DNA from: Phoronis australis
Taxonomy: Eukaryota > Phoronida > Phoronidae
Direction: 5' to 3'
NCBI GenBank assembly: GCA_002633005.1
Contig: NMRA01000659.1
Location: 158,419-222,418, forward strand
Length of the DNA stretch: 64,000 nt
Shown: one piece after another, positions 12,801-21,229 of the stretch
How the letters are laid out: every line of letters begins with the position of its first letter
Position numbering within the stretch: position 1 is the first letter of the stretch
Notes under the pieces: model-generated
Database searches by the model: none
What the model saw: only the letters and a program-made list of their open reading frames with translations
What the model was told of the DNA's origin: nothing
Made by a program: the position numbers and the translations under genes

Positions 12801-15800
12801 AGACGCTCTAACCACTGAGTCATAGGGAAAATCAGTCTTCAAATTGTCAGTCAATGTACGTAATGCAAAGAATTTTACCACTGGCCAACAGAAGAGAAAG
12901 AATCGAAAAGAAAAATATACTGTTGGTACCAGGATGACAGATGTAACAGGAAGTTAGTGCTCTGATAACTACAACAGCAGTGTGACTTACTAGGACTGAC
13001 TGGCACATCCAGCAACATGTCTGTACTACACACCCACACACCAGGTGGCGATCCCACTGTTATCTGAACAGAAAAGAGAAAGAAATATTATCATAGCTGT
13101 GCTACACTTTCAGCTGCCACTATGACCTGGTAATAAAATTCAGCTTGTCTCATTGCCATATTGCATCCACTTTACATTGCTATTTTGTTTAGGTCACTCG
13201 GCAAAAGCCACTAAGTTACAGGGGCCCAACAACTGGAGAACCTGCAGTGAGTTTTCTTAAATAAATAACGAGTATCAAACTGGTCAAAATGCAAGACCAG
13301 TGTGAGCGACCATTGCCTGTGACTAACTAGGGGCATCTACAAACTTACAGCCTGTGGAACAGTCTAATAAAGATTGAAGTACAACTTCTCAACTTCAGGG
13401 GCTGACAACTTGCGACAATTAAATTCTGTGATGTTGTGTTCTCAATTGAAGAAGCTTGTGCAGGCCCAAATTGTCATAAAATCTAAACTTTGACACAGGT
13501 GTATACACGTGATCAGATGTTCCGTGGAAGGTGTCTTTTTAGGGTGTTGTTTTAAAAAAGTACCCTCTTAGATGCGATTTGACTGAGCACACAGTAAAGG
13601 ATTCTGAAATTCGAAAAATAATTGCTTCACCAAAAACTGTCATTTTTCCGTAAGAAAAGATCAAAATTTCATCATGTGTGTGTTGATGACAGCTGCACAG
13701 CATAAACTGACAAACAATAAAAGTGAAATTTTCTTCCTGTTTATTTTTGTCGAACATTTCGCTTAAAGTAAAATTTTGGTGGTCCATCATATCACGTTCT
13801 AAATTAAAGAAACTTTACTCCGTAATTTGTATTTTTCCGCTCACAAAATATAATAAATACACCAAAGTTACAAAACTGGCATGAAACGTACTGTCGCCAC
13901 TACAGGATGAGCAATTCTCTATTTTTATAAAGCAAAGAAGCAAGATGTTTAGTTTATCAAATAACGAAATCAATGAACGTGAACATAAAACAATAAAATA
14001 CATTAATTAGTAAAATATACAGCAGGCAGAAGAAGTGAAAAGTCCATCAATTTACAGGGGATAGGAATGTTGAGATAATTTTTTAAGGGAGGCTGTGACA
14101 CTTTGGACCTGCACAAAGCTACACCACATATTGTAGTAGTACACACTGTGCTCAATGCTCAGTTCATGTAATGTCCATGTTACCTTATTCTCTAGTGTTT
14201 GTAGTAAGGCATCAATGTTGCTCATTAACCCCTCATGTCCAAGCTCCGGTGGAGCCATCTGTGGGAGTGTGGTGAACGTTCTGCCACACGCATCGTAAGG
14301 GAAATCCCTTCCCTGAAATGACAGCCAGAGTACACATGACATGAAGTTTGAGAATAGCATTAGGCCCTCAACTATTCAAATATATCTAAGCCCTTTTACA
14401 AGATCAGTGCAAAGCACTTAAATGTGCCCACAACTGCACTGCGAATGGTATGATTCTAGGTGTTTATTAGTATCAATAAAAAGGCCACTAGAGGGAGCAG
14501 TATATGTCAAATCTGAAAGGAACAAGGTAAGCATTGTTTTCTCCTTAATAGAATCCTATTTGCAAAATTTCATGAACAACAGTCAAGGAACTGTGGAGAT
14601 GTAGAGCCATATGCAGGCACACTCTCCTCAACTAAAACCAAATATCATAAGATTCGTTAAGACACTTGGTAGATACTGAGGTACCGGCAAAAAATAACAA
14701 AATAACATTAGGGGGTGCCACAGCAGTTGGACCCATTGAAAAATCTTTCACTCACAATTCAAATAAGACTGGACTGCCACCAAGGGGCACAACACATGTT
14801 TGATTCCATCCGTAAATGGGAACATGTAGTCAGGTCTTTAATAGAAAACTCATAGGCAAATTTCAGGAAAATCCGTTTAGGAACTTGGTAAAAAGAAAAC
14901 TTGCCAATAATACATCGACAAATTGAAAATTGCCACTAAGGGGTGCAGATTATGCAGAATCTGTCTAAAAATGTCAATTAATTGAGGTACTGCGCCTCCA
15001 TAACAGAAGCCTCTTTGCAAAATTTCAGGAAAGAACTTGGTGGATGTTGAGGCAAACGTAAAGAACTACAATTACCACAAGGGGGCACAGCCGTAGTCAG
15101 ATCTATCCAAGAATTCACTCGTGGTGACCCATACAAAATATGATGTCCGCACAAAATTTCGTGAACATTCATACGGGAATTGAGAAGACAGTGTGGCTCA
15201 GTGGTTTGAGCTCAAGACTCCCAATTGGGAGACCCGGGTTTGAATCCACTTTATACTGGCTGACAACTGAGCACTGCACAAAGGTGTATCTTACTCCCCA
15301 GAGATCAACCTTACTAGTGAATGTATGCATGGTAATGAATGAGAACTTGGATATAATGCAGAAGCAATTTCTGGGGCTGGATTCACATTAAAATTCACCA
15401 GGGGTTTTGGAGATGCAGCAGATGAAACTGGCCAGATGGAGATGATAGCATAATATGAACGCCCCCCACACAGACCAGTCGCAGACCCATTTCGTGTTCT
15501 GTTATGTACAAAATTCTGGCAGCCAAGCCCCAATTGGTGAATTTGCCAATTGAATACGCTGAACAATATACACATGGACACGTTATCTTTATGGTTTTCA
15601 TTCATCAGTGCTGTCAAACAATCAAGGATTTGAAAAACAATGAATCGGAGAAGGCAAAAACGTGGTTTGAGTTTCTCAATATTGACATGCATACCCTATC
15701 ATAACCCTTACATATAAGTATAATATAGTCACATTGTGCTAATTACATAATCCACGCCAGCTGTTCTACAACTAATGCACAGCCAGTGAAAATGTAGCAA

Positions 15801-17744
15801 AATGTTAAGAGACCTTTGCCACTTGAACACAGGGGTATGACGAGACTAAAGTTCACTACCAGCTGTTAATGAAATCTCAATAACAGCTGCTGCTTGTATC
15901 CCCAAAGACAAATCAATTTTCACAACCAAGAAACTGTTAGTAACATAAAGCATGGTGGTGAATTTTATATCTTCATGAGCTGCCAAGATTGATTACATAG
16001 TACATCAAAATAAAGAACATAGCATTCCAACAAGGTTTGAAAATCAAATAGGAGTTAGTCAAAAGTAAACGTCCAAAAAGGCAATCATGACAGTGTGTAG
16101 TTAACAACCATGTGATTACCTGTGTTCGTATAGCACAATATCAAGAGAGGCCTTTATTCAAAATGAAGAAATTAGAGCGCTGTTACAAAGATATTTTTTT
16201 GTTTTAGTGGTCACTGACACCAACTTAACAAGAGCATTTTTATTGCACATCAAAGGCATCTCAACGATAAAGTAACTTTGGGATTCACCAAACAACATAA
16301 AGCGCCGGGGTGATATCAAAAAGAGTTGATTATGGTTAATGATACTGTGACAAATGGATAATATTGTTAACAAATACTCACCATATGCATCACAACTATC
16401 CTGACATTCAAGAACACATTGGAGTTGACAAGCTGAAAATGTGTTAAAAATTAATAAACATCATTCATCATAAAGACCTGATTAATCAAATATGGACTTC
16501 AATCTCTACATTTAAAACTACCTGATACATCTATTTAATGATGTTAGGATACATTAATAGGTTATTTCCTGTATTTAGACTCCTAAATCGTTTCGGAAAT
16601 CAAAGAGCCGTCACATTTATTAACTGTTTGGTTTGAATTTAGAAATCTGCAGAGAAAATAACTAGCCAATGCACACAAAACTGTTCACAATTTACTGTGT
16701 GGCTAGAGGCAGACCTTGGCTGTTTGACTTCACTGCTGTTGCATGTGCTTTGAAAGTGGGTCAGCATGTTTTAACCAAATTTTCATTGTGTTACCTTTCA
16801 CTATGGGCTTTAAAAGACAAACTGACTCAGTAATAAATATAATTTTGTCCACGCAAATCTTTTTGAATGAATGCAAGTCTACATGCAACAGGCTTCCCGG
16901 TTTGTAATCTTAAAGTTGATTTACTTCAGAAACCTTGCAATAATAGGATACCAGTGGAAACCTTTCCTACGTCATGTAAATGATTCAACGTGATATTGTC
17001 ATTTCTACACAGAGGAAGTTTAGGAAAAACAAAAGAAGTAAAATAAAAAGTACACATGTGATATCTGAAAAAAACAGCAAGCTGACTTACCGGAAACCCA
17101 GCTTTTGCACAAAGATATTCTGCAACCAAAAGTAGAGCGTTGACAGTGGCACCCCCACTTCCCACCCTCTGTGTAGGGTCCTCTACAGTCAGTATGAGTA
17201 CATCCTTGTGGATCAGTCCTTTCTGCTGATGCAGTTCAAGCTCTGAAATGAAAAATTTAACACAGTTTCATTACAAAAGCACTGCACAATGCTTGGCATG
17301 ACGTCAACACACCAAATGTGACCTAGCAAAATTCCCAGGTCTCCAAGGAAACTGAGGTCGCCAAACCTCGCTGGCAAGAGCCAAAAACAAAATAAAAGAG
17401 ACATTTGAAATGGTAAGTCAGCAAAATCAGCAAAAGTGTGCTAGCACAATAGATTTCGCACTATTTTGGAACTATTATGGGATTTTCTCCTGCATACCAA
17501 GATTTGTGACGACAATGGGTTTAAACCAGAGTCTGTCCGCATTTGTGACAGCAGACATTTTCCCATTGCAATGCGTCACAATGTCCAAGTTCACGTAAAT
17601 GTTACGTCAAACCGCACACGTACTAGTAATGGTTTACGCACCTCTTTGAAAAGCATGAGCATTATTGCGATTCTGACAGGTGAGGACAAGTGCATCCCAA
17701 GGAGCCGCAGAATGCTGTCTGGACATGGTGCTTCACTCAGCTAT
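690..17744 (-). CDS. FCSK: L-fucokinase, N-terminal ~650 residues, partial gene
   Basis: L-fucokinase phosphorylates free L-fucose to fucose-1-phosphate in the cytosolic GDP-fucose salvage pathway. Seventeen exons were joined by eye with GT-AG borders and matching phases. The encoded order matches human FCSK as I remember it: start near DALVLTCQN, then VGSGGATVNALLLVAEY, GRDFPYDACGRTF, GSPPGVWVCSTDMLL, NGCTYYGLDSGAPS, FFDLLAPMY, a beta-helix-like stretch with SIISHCSLP and SECLVSGV, then KPWNDFFEQTGI and NAKLFPVLHA. This is the nucleotidyltransferase-like N-terminal part and linker. The C-terminal GHMP kinase domain (about 430 residues in human) lies beyond base 1. The start is the ATG at 17726, 18 bases inside the first coding exon, so at least one untranslated exon lies upstream. 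No frameshift or internal stop was found. The two lowest exons are the least certain. Confidence 0.93.
901..1035 (-). CDS. FCSK: FCSK probable exon
   Basis: The acceptor at 1036-1038 fits the previous phase, and the frame stays open through ARYHLNMRLYWKISPIALRK and FEACHVNQDYTGC. Similarity to human (KARHVLEARQDLSLRPLIW) is weak. The donor may be GTACAG at 900 or GTACCT slightly upstream. Confidence 0.55.
1317..1394 (-). CDS. FCSK: FCSK 78-bp exon
   Basis: Acceptor TTTCCCCAG, donor GTAACC, phase 2 in and out. It encodes WRSSWRLSIRDILGQCDL and continues to EFSQR; human has WRASWRLSWEQLQPCLD at this point. Confidence 0.88.
2343..2464 (-). CDS. FCSK: FCSK exon: CLLNAKLFPVLHA
   Basis: Acceptor GTTTATAG, donor GTGAGA, phase 0 in and 2 out. 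It encodes CLLNAKLFPVLHATYPVGLP and DVLWLQSHNASLETLA (human CLPSARLFPVLH...DLLWMLDH). Confidence 0.9.
3264..3365 (-). CDS. FCSK: FCSK exon: KPWNDFFEQTGI
   Basis: Acceptor TTTGACAG, donor GTAAGG, phase 0. It encodes FCNKPWNDFFEQTGITSADI then WDSDK, matching human [20 protein letters not shown]. Confidence 0.92.
3791..3901. repeat. Small inverted-repeat (MITE-like) element
   Basis: The arms share GTCTGATATAACG (3799-3811) and its exact reverse complement (3882-3894). Near-matches extend each arm to about 23 bases. It lies in an FCSK intron. The inner sequence resembles 13200-13320, which may be a decayed relative. Confidence 0.6.
5045..5161 (-). CDS. FCSK: FCSK 117-bp exon
   Basis: Phase 0 both ends, acceptor ACATTAG, donor GTGAGA. 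It encodes LDKIHIHDGIVLQGFNMFL then TNVFTLSGKFDNLQ, matching human ELRDLVLQGHHT...FTLVGRLDS. Confidence 0.88.
6302..6472 (-). CDS. FCSK: FCSK exon: beta-helix-like repeats
   Basis: Fifty-seven codons, phase 0, acceptor TATATCAG, donor GTATGT. It includes GTGSSVGRQSIISHCSLP and TSVGSECLVSGV, the hexapeptide-like repeat seen in human FCSK (LGPGSVLQHCHL, GAGCLVTGL). Confidence 0.9.
6880..7560. repeat. Degenerate ~30-35 bp minisatellite in FCSK intron
   Basis: About twenty diverged copies of a unit resembling GAAGCAGTCATATTATGATT plus TTCTGAATT follow one another. No reading frame is maintained. Confidence 0.75.
8262..8430. repeat. Minisatellite, 3-4 copies of ~45-55 bp
   Basis: Repeats of GGTGTG(C/T)A(T/C)GGCAGTGAC followed by CGATAA(C/A)(T/C)(T/C)ACCAGAAG, with variable spacing, about 120 bases downstream (in gene sense) of an FCSK exon. 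Confidence 0.65.
8551..8672 (-). CDS. FCSK: FCSK exon: SASDYMRFIL
   Basis: Acceptor GTTTTCCAG, donor GTACTA, phase 1 to 0. It encodes SLEGAAFNYLSLSASDYMRF and a short tail, in the position of human SSGSYSYMTSSASEFLLSL. Confidence 0.82.
8752..8880 (+). repeat. Dispersed repeat copy ending in a hairpin
   Basis: It starts with a CAACGCGAAGCGTTG palindrome followed by AAATGCGCCCACGAATGC. The same order occurs in diverged form at 14404-14475. A near-perfect 12-bp-arm palindrome at 8850-8875 (GCGTCCACATAT with its complement) closes this copy. Confidence 0.5.
9578..9776 (-). CDS. FCSK: FCSK exon: FFDLLAPMY
   Basis: It starts in phase 0 with FSIFFDLLAPMYTETEEKDF and includes ARAVLWRNLNRLKVKA (human ARAQLWREL). 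Donor GTATGT is inferred at 9577. The frame runs open past it, but only this donor puts the next exon in frame. Confidence 0.85.
10638..10757 (-). CDS. FCSK: FCSK exon: CTYYGLDSG
   Basis: Forty codons, phase 0, acceptor ACTCTCAG, donor GTAAGA. It begins VLGVVYFSPRVADILTSF and includes PPLNGCTYYGLDSGAPSIE (human PPLDACTYLGLDSGA). Confidence 0.95.
11302..11382 (-). CDS. FCSK: FCSK 81-bp exon
   Basis: Phase 0 at both ends, acceptor ATTTTTAG, donor GTAAGT. It encodes GYIANTVYKGSPETLRQYA and then RFDGKYNL, matching the human [20 protein letters not shown] segment. Confidence 0.88.
11920..12020 (-). CDS. FCSK: FCSK exon: ACQHGVYKINDE
   Basis: Phase 1 in, 0 out; donor GTATGG. It encodes IQWTDDIDVLSLSVPISS then LDIACQHGVYKINDE, equivalent to human ISWDSF...AQNHGVYLTD. 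Its acceptor lies inside a 42-bp tandem repeat, so a second identical acceptor sits 42 bases upstream. Confidence 0.88.
12010..12110. repeat. 42-bp tandem repeat spanning an FCSK splice acceptor
   Basis: Two full copies and one partial copy (starts at 12010, 12052 and 12094) of a 42-bp unit containing the FCSK acceptor. The first two copies differ by one base. On the minus strand each full copy carries ACTGTTGCAG followed by ATATCCAGTGG. Confidence 0.9.
12361..12570 (-). mobile_element. tRNA-derived SINE, copy A
   Basis: On the minus strand the head has an A-box-like TGACTCAGTGGCTAGAAC and B-box-like GAGTTCGAGTCCCG. A SINE body follows, including TGGCATGCAGACCAGACTT. It lies in an FCSK intron, tandem with copy B. 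Confidence 0.8.
12600..12832 (-). mobile_element. tRNA-derived SINE, copy B
   Basis: Same family as copy A, with a better preserved head: TGACTCAGTGGTTAGAGCG and GGGTTCGAGTCCCGG are good Pol III A and B boxes. A tRNA-like CTGC/GCAG anticodon stem is visible. Body and tail align with copy A at about 255 bp spacing. Confidence 0.82.
12991..13063 (-). CDS. FCSK: FCSK exon: GSPPGVWVCSTDMLL
   Basis: Acceptor CTGTTCAG, donor GTAAGT, phase 0 in and 1 out. It encodes ITVGSPPGVWVCSTDMLLDV and a short tail; the core is nearly identical to human. Confidence 0.95.
14184..14312 (-). CDS. FCSK: FCSK exon: GRDFPYDACGRTF
   Basis: Acceptor GTCATTTCAG, donor GTAACA. It encodes 43 residues starting GRDFPYDACGRTFTTLP and ending LLQTLENK, closely matching human FCSK. 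Confidence 0.95.
14404..15180 (+). repeat. Diverged tandem array of ~160-170 bp modules
   Basis: The head resembles 8752-8830. Then about four diverged modules follow, each with TTTGCAAAATTTCA(T/G)GAA, GGAACTTGG and a CCAC(C/A)AAGGGG(G/C) stretch. The same module family occurs at 62590-63140 and about 63700-63850. Confidence 0.6.
15185..15250 (+). mobile_element. tRNA-like SINE head, second family
   Basis: GTGTGGCTCAGTGGTTTGAG (A-box-like) and CCCGGGTTTGAATCC (B-box-like) lie about 35 bases apart. The sequence is not that of the 12.4-kb SINEs and no full tRNA cloverleaf forms. Confidence 0.6.
16382..16432 (-). CDS. FCSK: FCSK 51-bp exon
   Basis: The exon has 17 codons, phase 0 at both ends, acceptor CATTTTCAG and donor GTGAGT. 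It encodes LVNSNVFLNVRIVVMHM, matching the human stretch ending ILILHM just before GRDFP. Confidence 0.85.
17091..17242 (-). CDS. FCSK: FCSK exon: Gly-rich nucleotide-binding motif
   Basis: The acceptor is CATTTCAG and the donor GTAAGT. It encodes ILTVEDPTQRVGSGGATVNA followed by LLLVAEYLCAKAGFP. The GSGGAT motif is the signature N-terminal loop of the fucokinase pyrophosphorylase-like domain. Confidence 0.95.
17642..17744 (-). CDS. FCSK: FCSK first coding exon with start codon
   Basis: A polypyrimidine acceptor (TTTCTTTTCAG) precedes 17744 and donor GTGCGT follows 17642. The ATG is at 17726-17724. It encodes 28 residues including ALVLTCQNRNNAHAFQR, aligning with the human N-terminus (VIILTCQYKDSVQVFQRE). 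It ends in phase 1 and completes a Glu codon with the next exon. Confidence 0.9.
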
Positions 17745-17821
17745 CTGAAAAGAAATGCAGGTATGGTAATTCAAAGAAGATGTTAATGCATATTACCCTG
17801 ATGGAGAGTAATTTATTCTGG

Positions 17822-17842
17822 CAATACAATACAATACAATAC
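17822..17842. repeat. (AATAC)n microsatellite
   Basis: About four copies of ATACA just upstream of the first FCSK coding exon. Confidence 0.8.
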
Positions 17843-17902
17843 AGCCCTCAAGACATTTGGAACAGGGAAGAAATATTGGTTTATGGATCACGATGGCATT
17901 AG

Positions 17903-18951
17903 CGTTGAGAGAGTAGAGCGAGTTGCACTTGATCAGTTGCATGCTCCAGTGTCAACTGCATATCTAAGCACAACTGGGGCAGGGTGGAAAGGGATCATCT
18001 TTCAATGCACTTGCGTAATATAGCGTATGTGGGTGATCCACTGGCATTCCATAGGATTTGGACGTTCGCTAATGTTCATGTGAGCATGTGCAGACAGCCT
18101 TTCTGTAAATGACTCGTGCTGATCCAATGTCGTGTAAATGCGAGCAAGTCGCACCACGACAACTCACACTGTGACAACTGTTCCCCATGTGAAAACAAAT
18201 CAACAGATGCCTGTATTATAATTCATAGCTATCGTTGCTGTGTTATAATTTAATTGTAGCTGCGAAGGGTAACAGCTATAATTAGAGATATTCATGCAAA
18301 CAACACTTGTTGTCATGCTTTCTCTCATTCAGCTCAAATCCTTCGACTCTTAATCATTCAGTAGTCTACAACAAATCATACAAACTATTAAGAACCTTGC
18401 TAAGTATTGCTATGTACTGTAAATAATGAAGAAGAAACGAAACAAAATACTGTCACAGTTACCGGACAAAAAGCCAAAACCCATAATGACCTAGAAAATA
18501 ACCTTACTTACATGTACAGGAATAGAGAGCTACAACAAAAACAGTATACATACTCTGCAAACCACTTAATGTGTCAATCAATCATGTCGCTGAAACCTCA
18601 ATGCATTTTAGACTCAATAAAATCAATGAAAAAATGGCAACCCAGCTACTATACAAATAAACTGAAAGCTCAAATAACTTCCTAAGGACAGTTCACAATG
18701 GAGAAGGATTACATTGCAAGTAGTCAATTAAACTACTGGGGTATAACTTGTCTCAAGTCAGCGGAACATACAAACTACTAAATAAATACTAAAAAATTCG
18801 TTCTCTTGTTCTACACATCTCCATTTCAGAAAGCCTAATTAAATTACAAAGTGCAATAGCATGGAAAGGTCATATGACTTTGTAAACTTAATGCGGCAAA
18901 ATAGACTGTTATTCAGCTACACAGCCACATGGTTGAATGCACAACATAACA
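17903..18951. other. Upstream of FCSK, nothing recognised
   Basis: No exon, RNA gene or clear repeat was seen. The untranslated first exon and promoter of FCSK should lie here or beyond the foldback element but could not be placed. Confidence 0.5.
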
Positions 18952-21060
18952 AACGAGAGCACTCGGAGGAGCGACACTTGGCGGAATTAATCGAAAAGAC
19001 GACGATGAGGGAGACGACGACAATCATGACGATCAAGGCAGCAATTATGAATAAAACGAGAACATTCATGTGACTAGCGAAGAAATCAATTAGAGAGCAT
19101 ACAATCAACTACAACAAAGAACAATAGATGGCGCAACATGACGGTCCAGTCTACAGTAGGACAGTGCTGGCTGGGTCAGTCTGGGTCAACTAGGAATTAC
19201 CAAAACAAAGTGAACTGAAAGCCAGCCAGATGGGTCCTTGCATAGGTGACCGAAGGAACAACGGTATCCGAAAATCTCAACTAATTCAAAAAGTAGACAT
19301 CGTAGTGCAAAATGGACAATATCTTCTGAAAGCCGGTTCAAAACTCTATCTAAAGTGGTAGTTTGGCAAAAATCCAAAACATTTTTGAGAAAATTGAAAA
19401 TTTGCCGGTTTTTTTAAATTCAAAGTCAAATAACTCGAGAACGGTAAGTCTGAGAAATACGCTGTCTAAGACTTTTTGAAAGGCCATACTTCAAGGAATC
19501 CACATGCAACAATTCACGTCATTTCCTCTTCCCGTTAAAAATGCGACACCAGAACGACTGAAACCGGGTGAACATGTGCCACAGCCGCCATCTTGAAAGT
19601 GACTTCCGGTTCAATAATTTTTTATAAAAGCTTATTAAACTCAACAAACACGTGACCAGTTTAAAAGTGATTGGTTTACAAATGCGCCCTCTACAGGAGA
19701 AAACGTTTTTGGCCATATTTCGGGATGCACAGGCGCCACTTCCAATATTTCCGCCATCTTTGACCGGAAGTCAACGATTTTCTACACACTTGTAGCACAT
19801 GCGTTCTAGTAAATTCGTACCGATTTTCAGCCATGCACGTCGAAAAATGCGGCCTTTACGAGCATTTGACTGTGAAATCGGATACATGACCAAAAACAAT
19901 AGGCTTCCAGGACTTTTCGATCTACACGTTGTGAGCAAATTTCGTGAAAATCGGACGAAAATTGCGGCCTGTAGAGTGCGAACAAACAAAGAAAAAAATG
20001 AAAGCGCTCCGAGGAGCGAACCTTGGTGAAATGAACCAAAAAGATGACGATAAAGATGATGACGGAGATGACGAATATGACGACGATGGTGGCGAGGATG
20101 AACAAAAGAAGTAATAACATACACATGACGAACGTAGAAGTCTGAAATCATTAAGAAAAAGGCTAGTCTTGAGCGACACTTGGCGAAATTAAGGAAAAGA
20201 CAACGACGGAGATGATGACGAAGATGATGACGAATATGATGATGGGGGTGGCGATGATGAACAACATCACAACATTCTTATGATGAACTTAGATGTCATA
20301 AATCAATAAGAAATAGGCTACAGTCTAGTTCAATAGAATATAAACCAACATCAATGCAGCAAGAGCGCTCAACAAAGGAACAGCGTTATCATAAAATCTC
20401 AAATAACTTGAAAAGTAGACGTCCAACCGAAAAATGGAAAACATATTCTGAAAGCCCGTTCAAAATTCTATCTAAACTGATGGTATCGCCTAATTCCGTA
20501 AATGTTTCGAAAAAAATGAAATTTTGCGTTTTTTTTAAGAAATTCAAACTCGAAAAAGGTAAGTGTGAGAAAAAAATTGTTACAGGCCATTTGAAAGAAT
20601 ATACTTCAAAGAATCCACATGCAAAAAATCACGTCTTTTTCTCTTCCCGTTTAAAATCGCACTCCAGCACGACTGAAAATGGGTTAACATGTGCCAGATC
20701 CGCCATCCTGAAAGCAACTTCCGGTTTTTTGGCTTTGTATAATAGCATGTCATAAGAAACTAATACCTGTAAAAATTCGAAGGAATTGGTCTTATAATGC
20801 GCCCTCTACAGGAGAAAACCTTTTTAGGCCAAAATCGAGGTGCGCATGTGAATCGCCGATATTTCCGTTATCTTTCACCGGAAGTACACAATTTCCGATA
20901 TACTTGTAGAAAACTTCCGCCATCTTGGATCCGATTTTGACGAAAAACAATAGGCTTCCAGTACTTCCGGATGTACGTGTTATGTGTAAATTTCGTGATG
21001 ATCGGATGAAAATTGCGACCTGTATCGTGCGAACAAAAAAAACAAAACAAACTTAGTGAC
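18952..21060. repeat. Foldback left arm
   Basis: It contains GAGCGACACTTGGCG cassettes at 18970 and 20171 and a variant at 20012, each followed by a GAT/GAC-rich stretch, alternating with ~0.9-kb bodies bearing CTCTACAGGAGAAAA and CCGGAAGT/GCCATCTT motifs. Confidence 0.82.
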
Positions 21061-21070
21061 AGAGCAACAT

Positions 21071-21165
21071 ACTTGACGAAATTTTCTTGGCGAAATAAAT
21101 TTCGCCAAGTAAATTTCGTCAACTTGCTGTCAGACCAACATACTTGGCGGAAGAATTCCGCCAAG
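21071..21165. repeat. Nested palindromes at the foldback centre
   Basis: CTTGGCGAAAT and its complement sit inside a larger TTGACGAAATT/AATTTCGTCAA palindrome (about 21073-21122). A second palindrome (CTTGGCGGA/TCCGCCAAG) lies at 21143-21165. The CTTGGCG motif is that of the arm cassettes. Confidence 0.8.
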
Positions 21166-21229
21166 TAACTATGGAGGTACTCTAAACCAATGCACACAGG
21201 AATAGCAGCACACAAAAACAGTCTGCAGT

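Noticed and set aside
19771-20179. Several overlapping open frames on both strands near 20 kb
   Set aside because: They lie in foldback-arm repeat sequence; the length comes from GAT/ATC-rich composition and the frames recur in the opposite arm.
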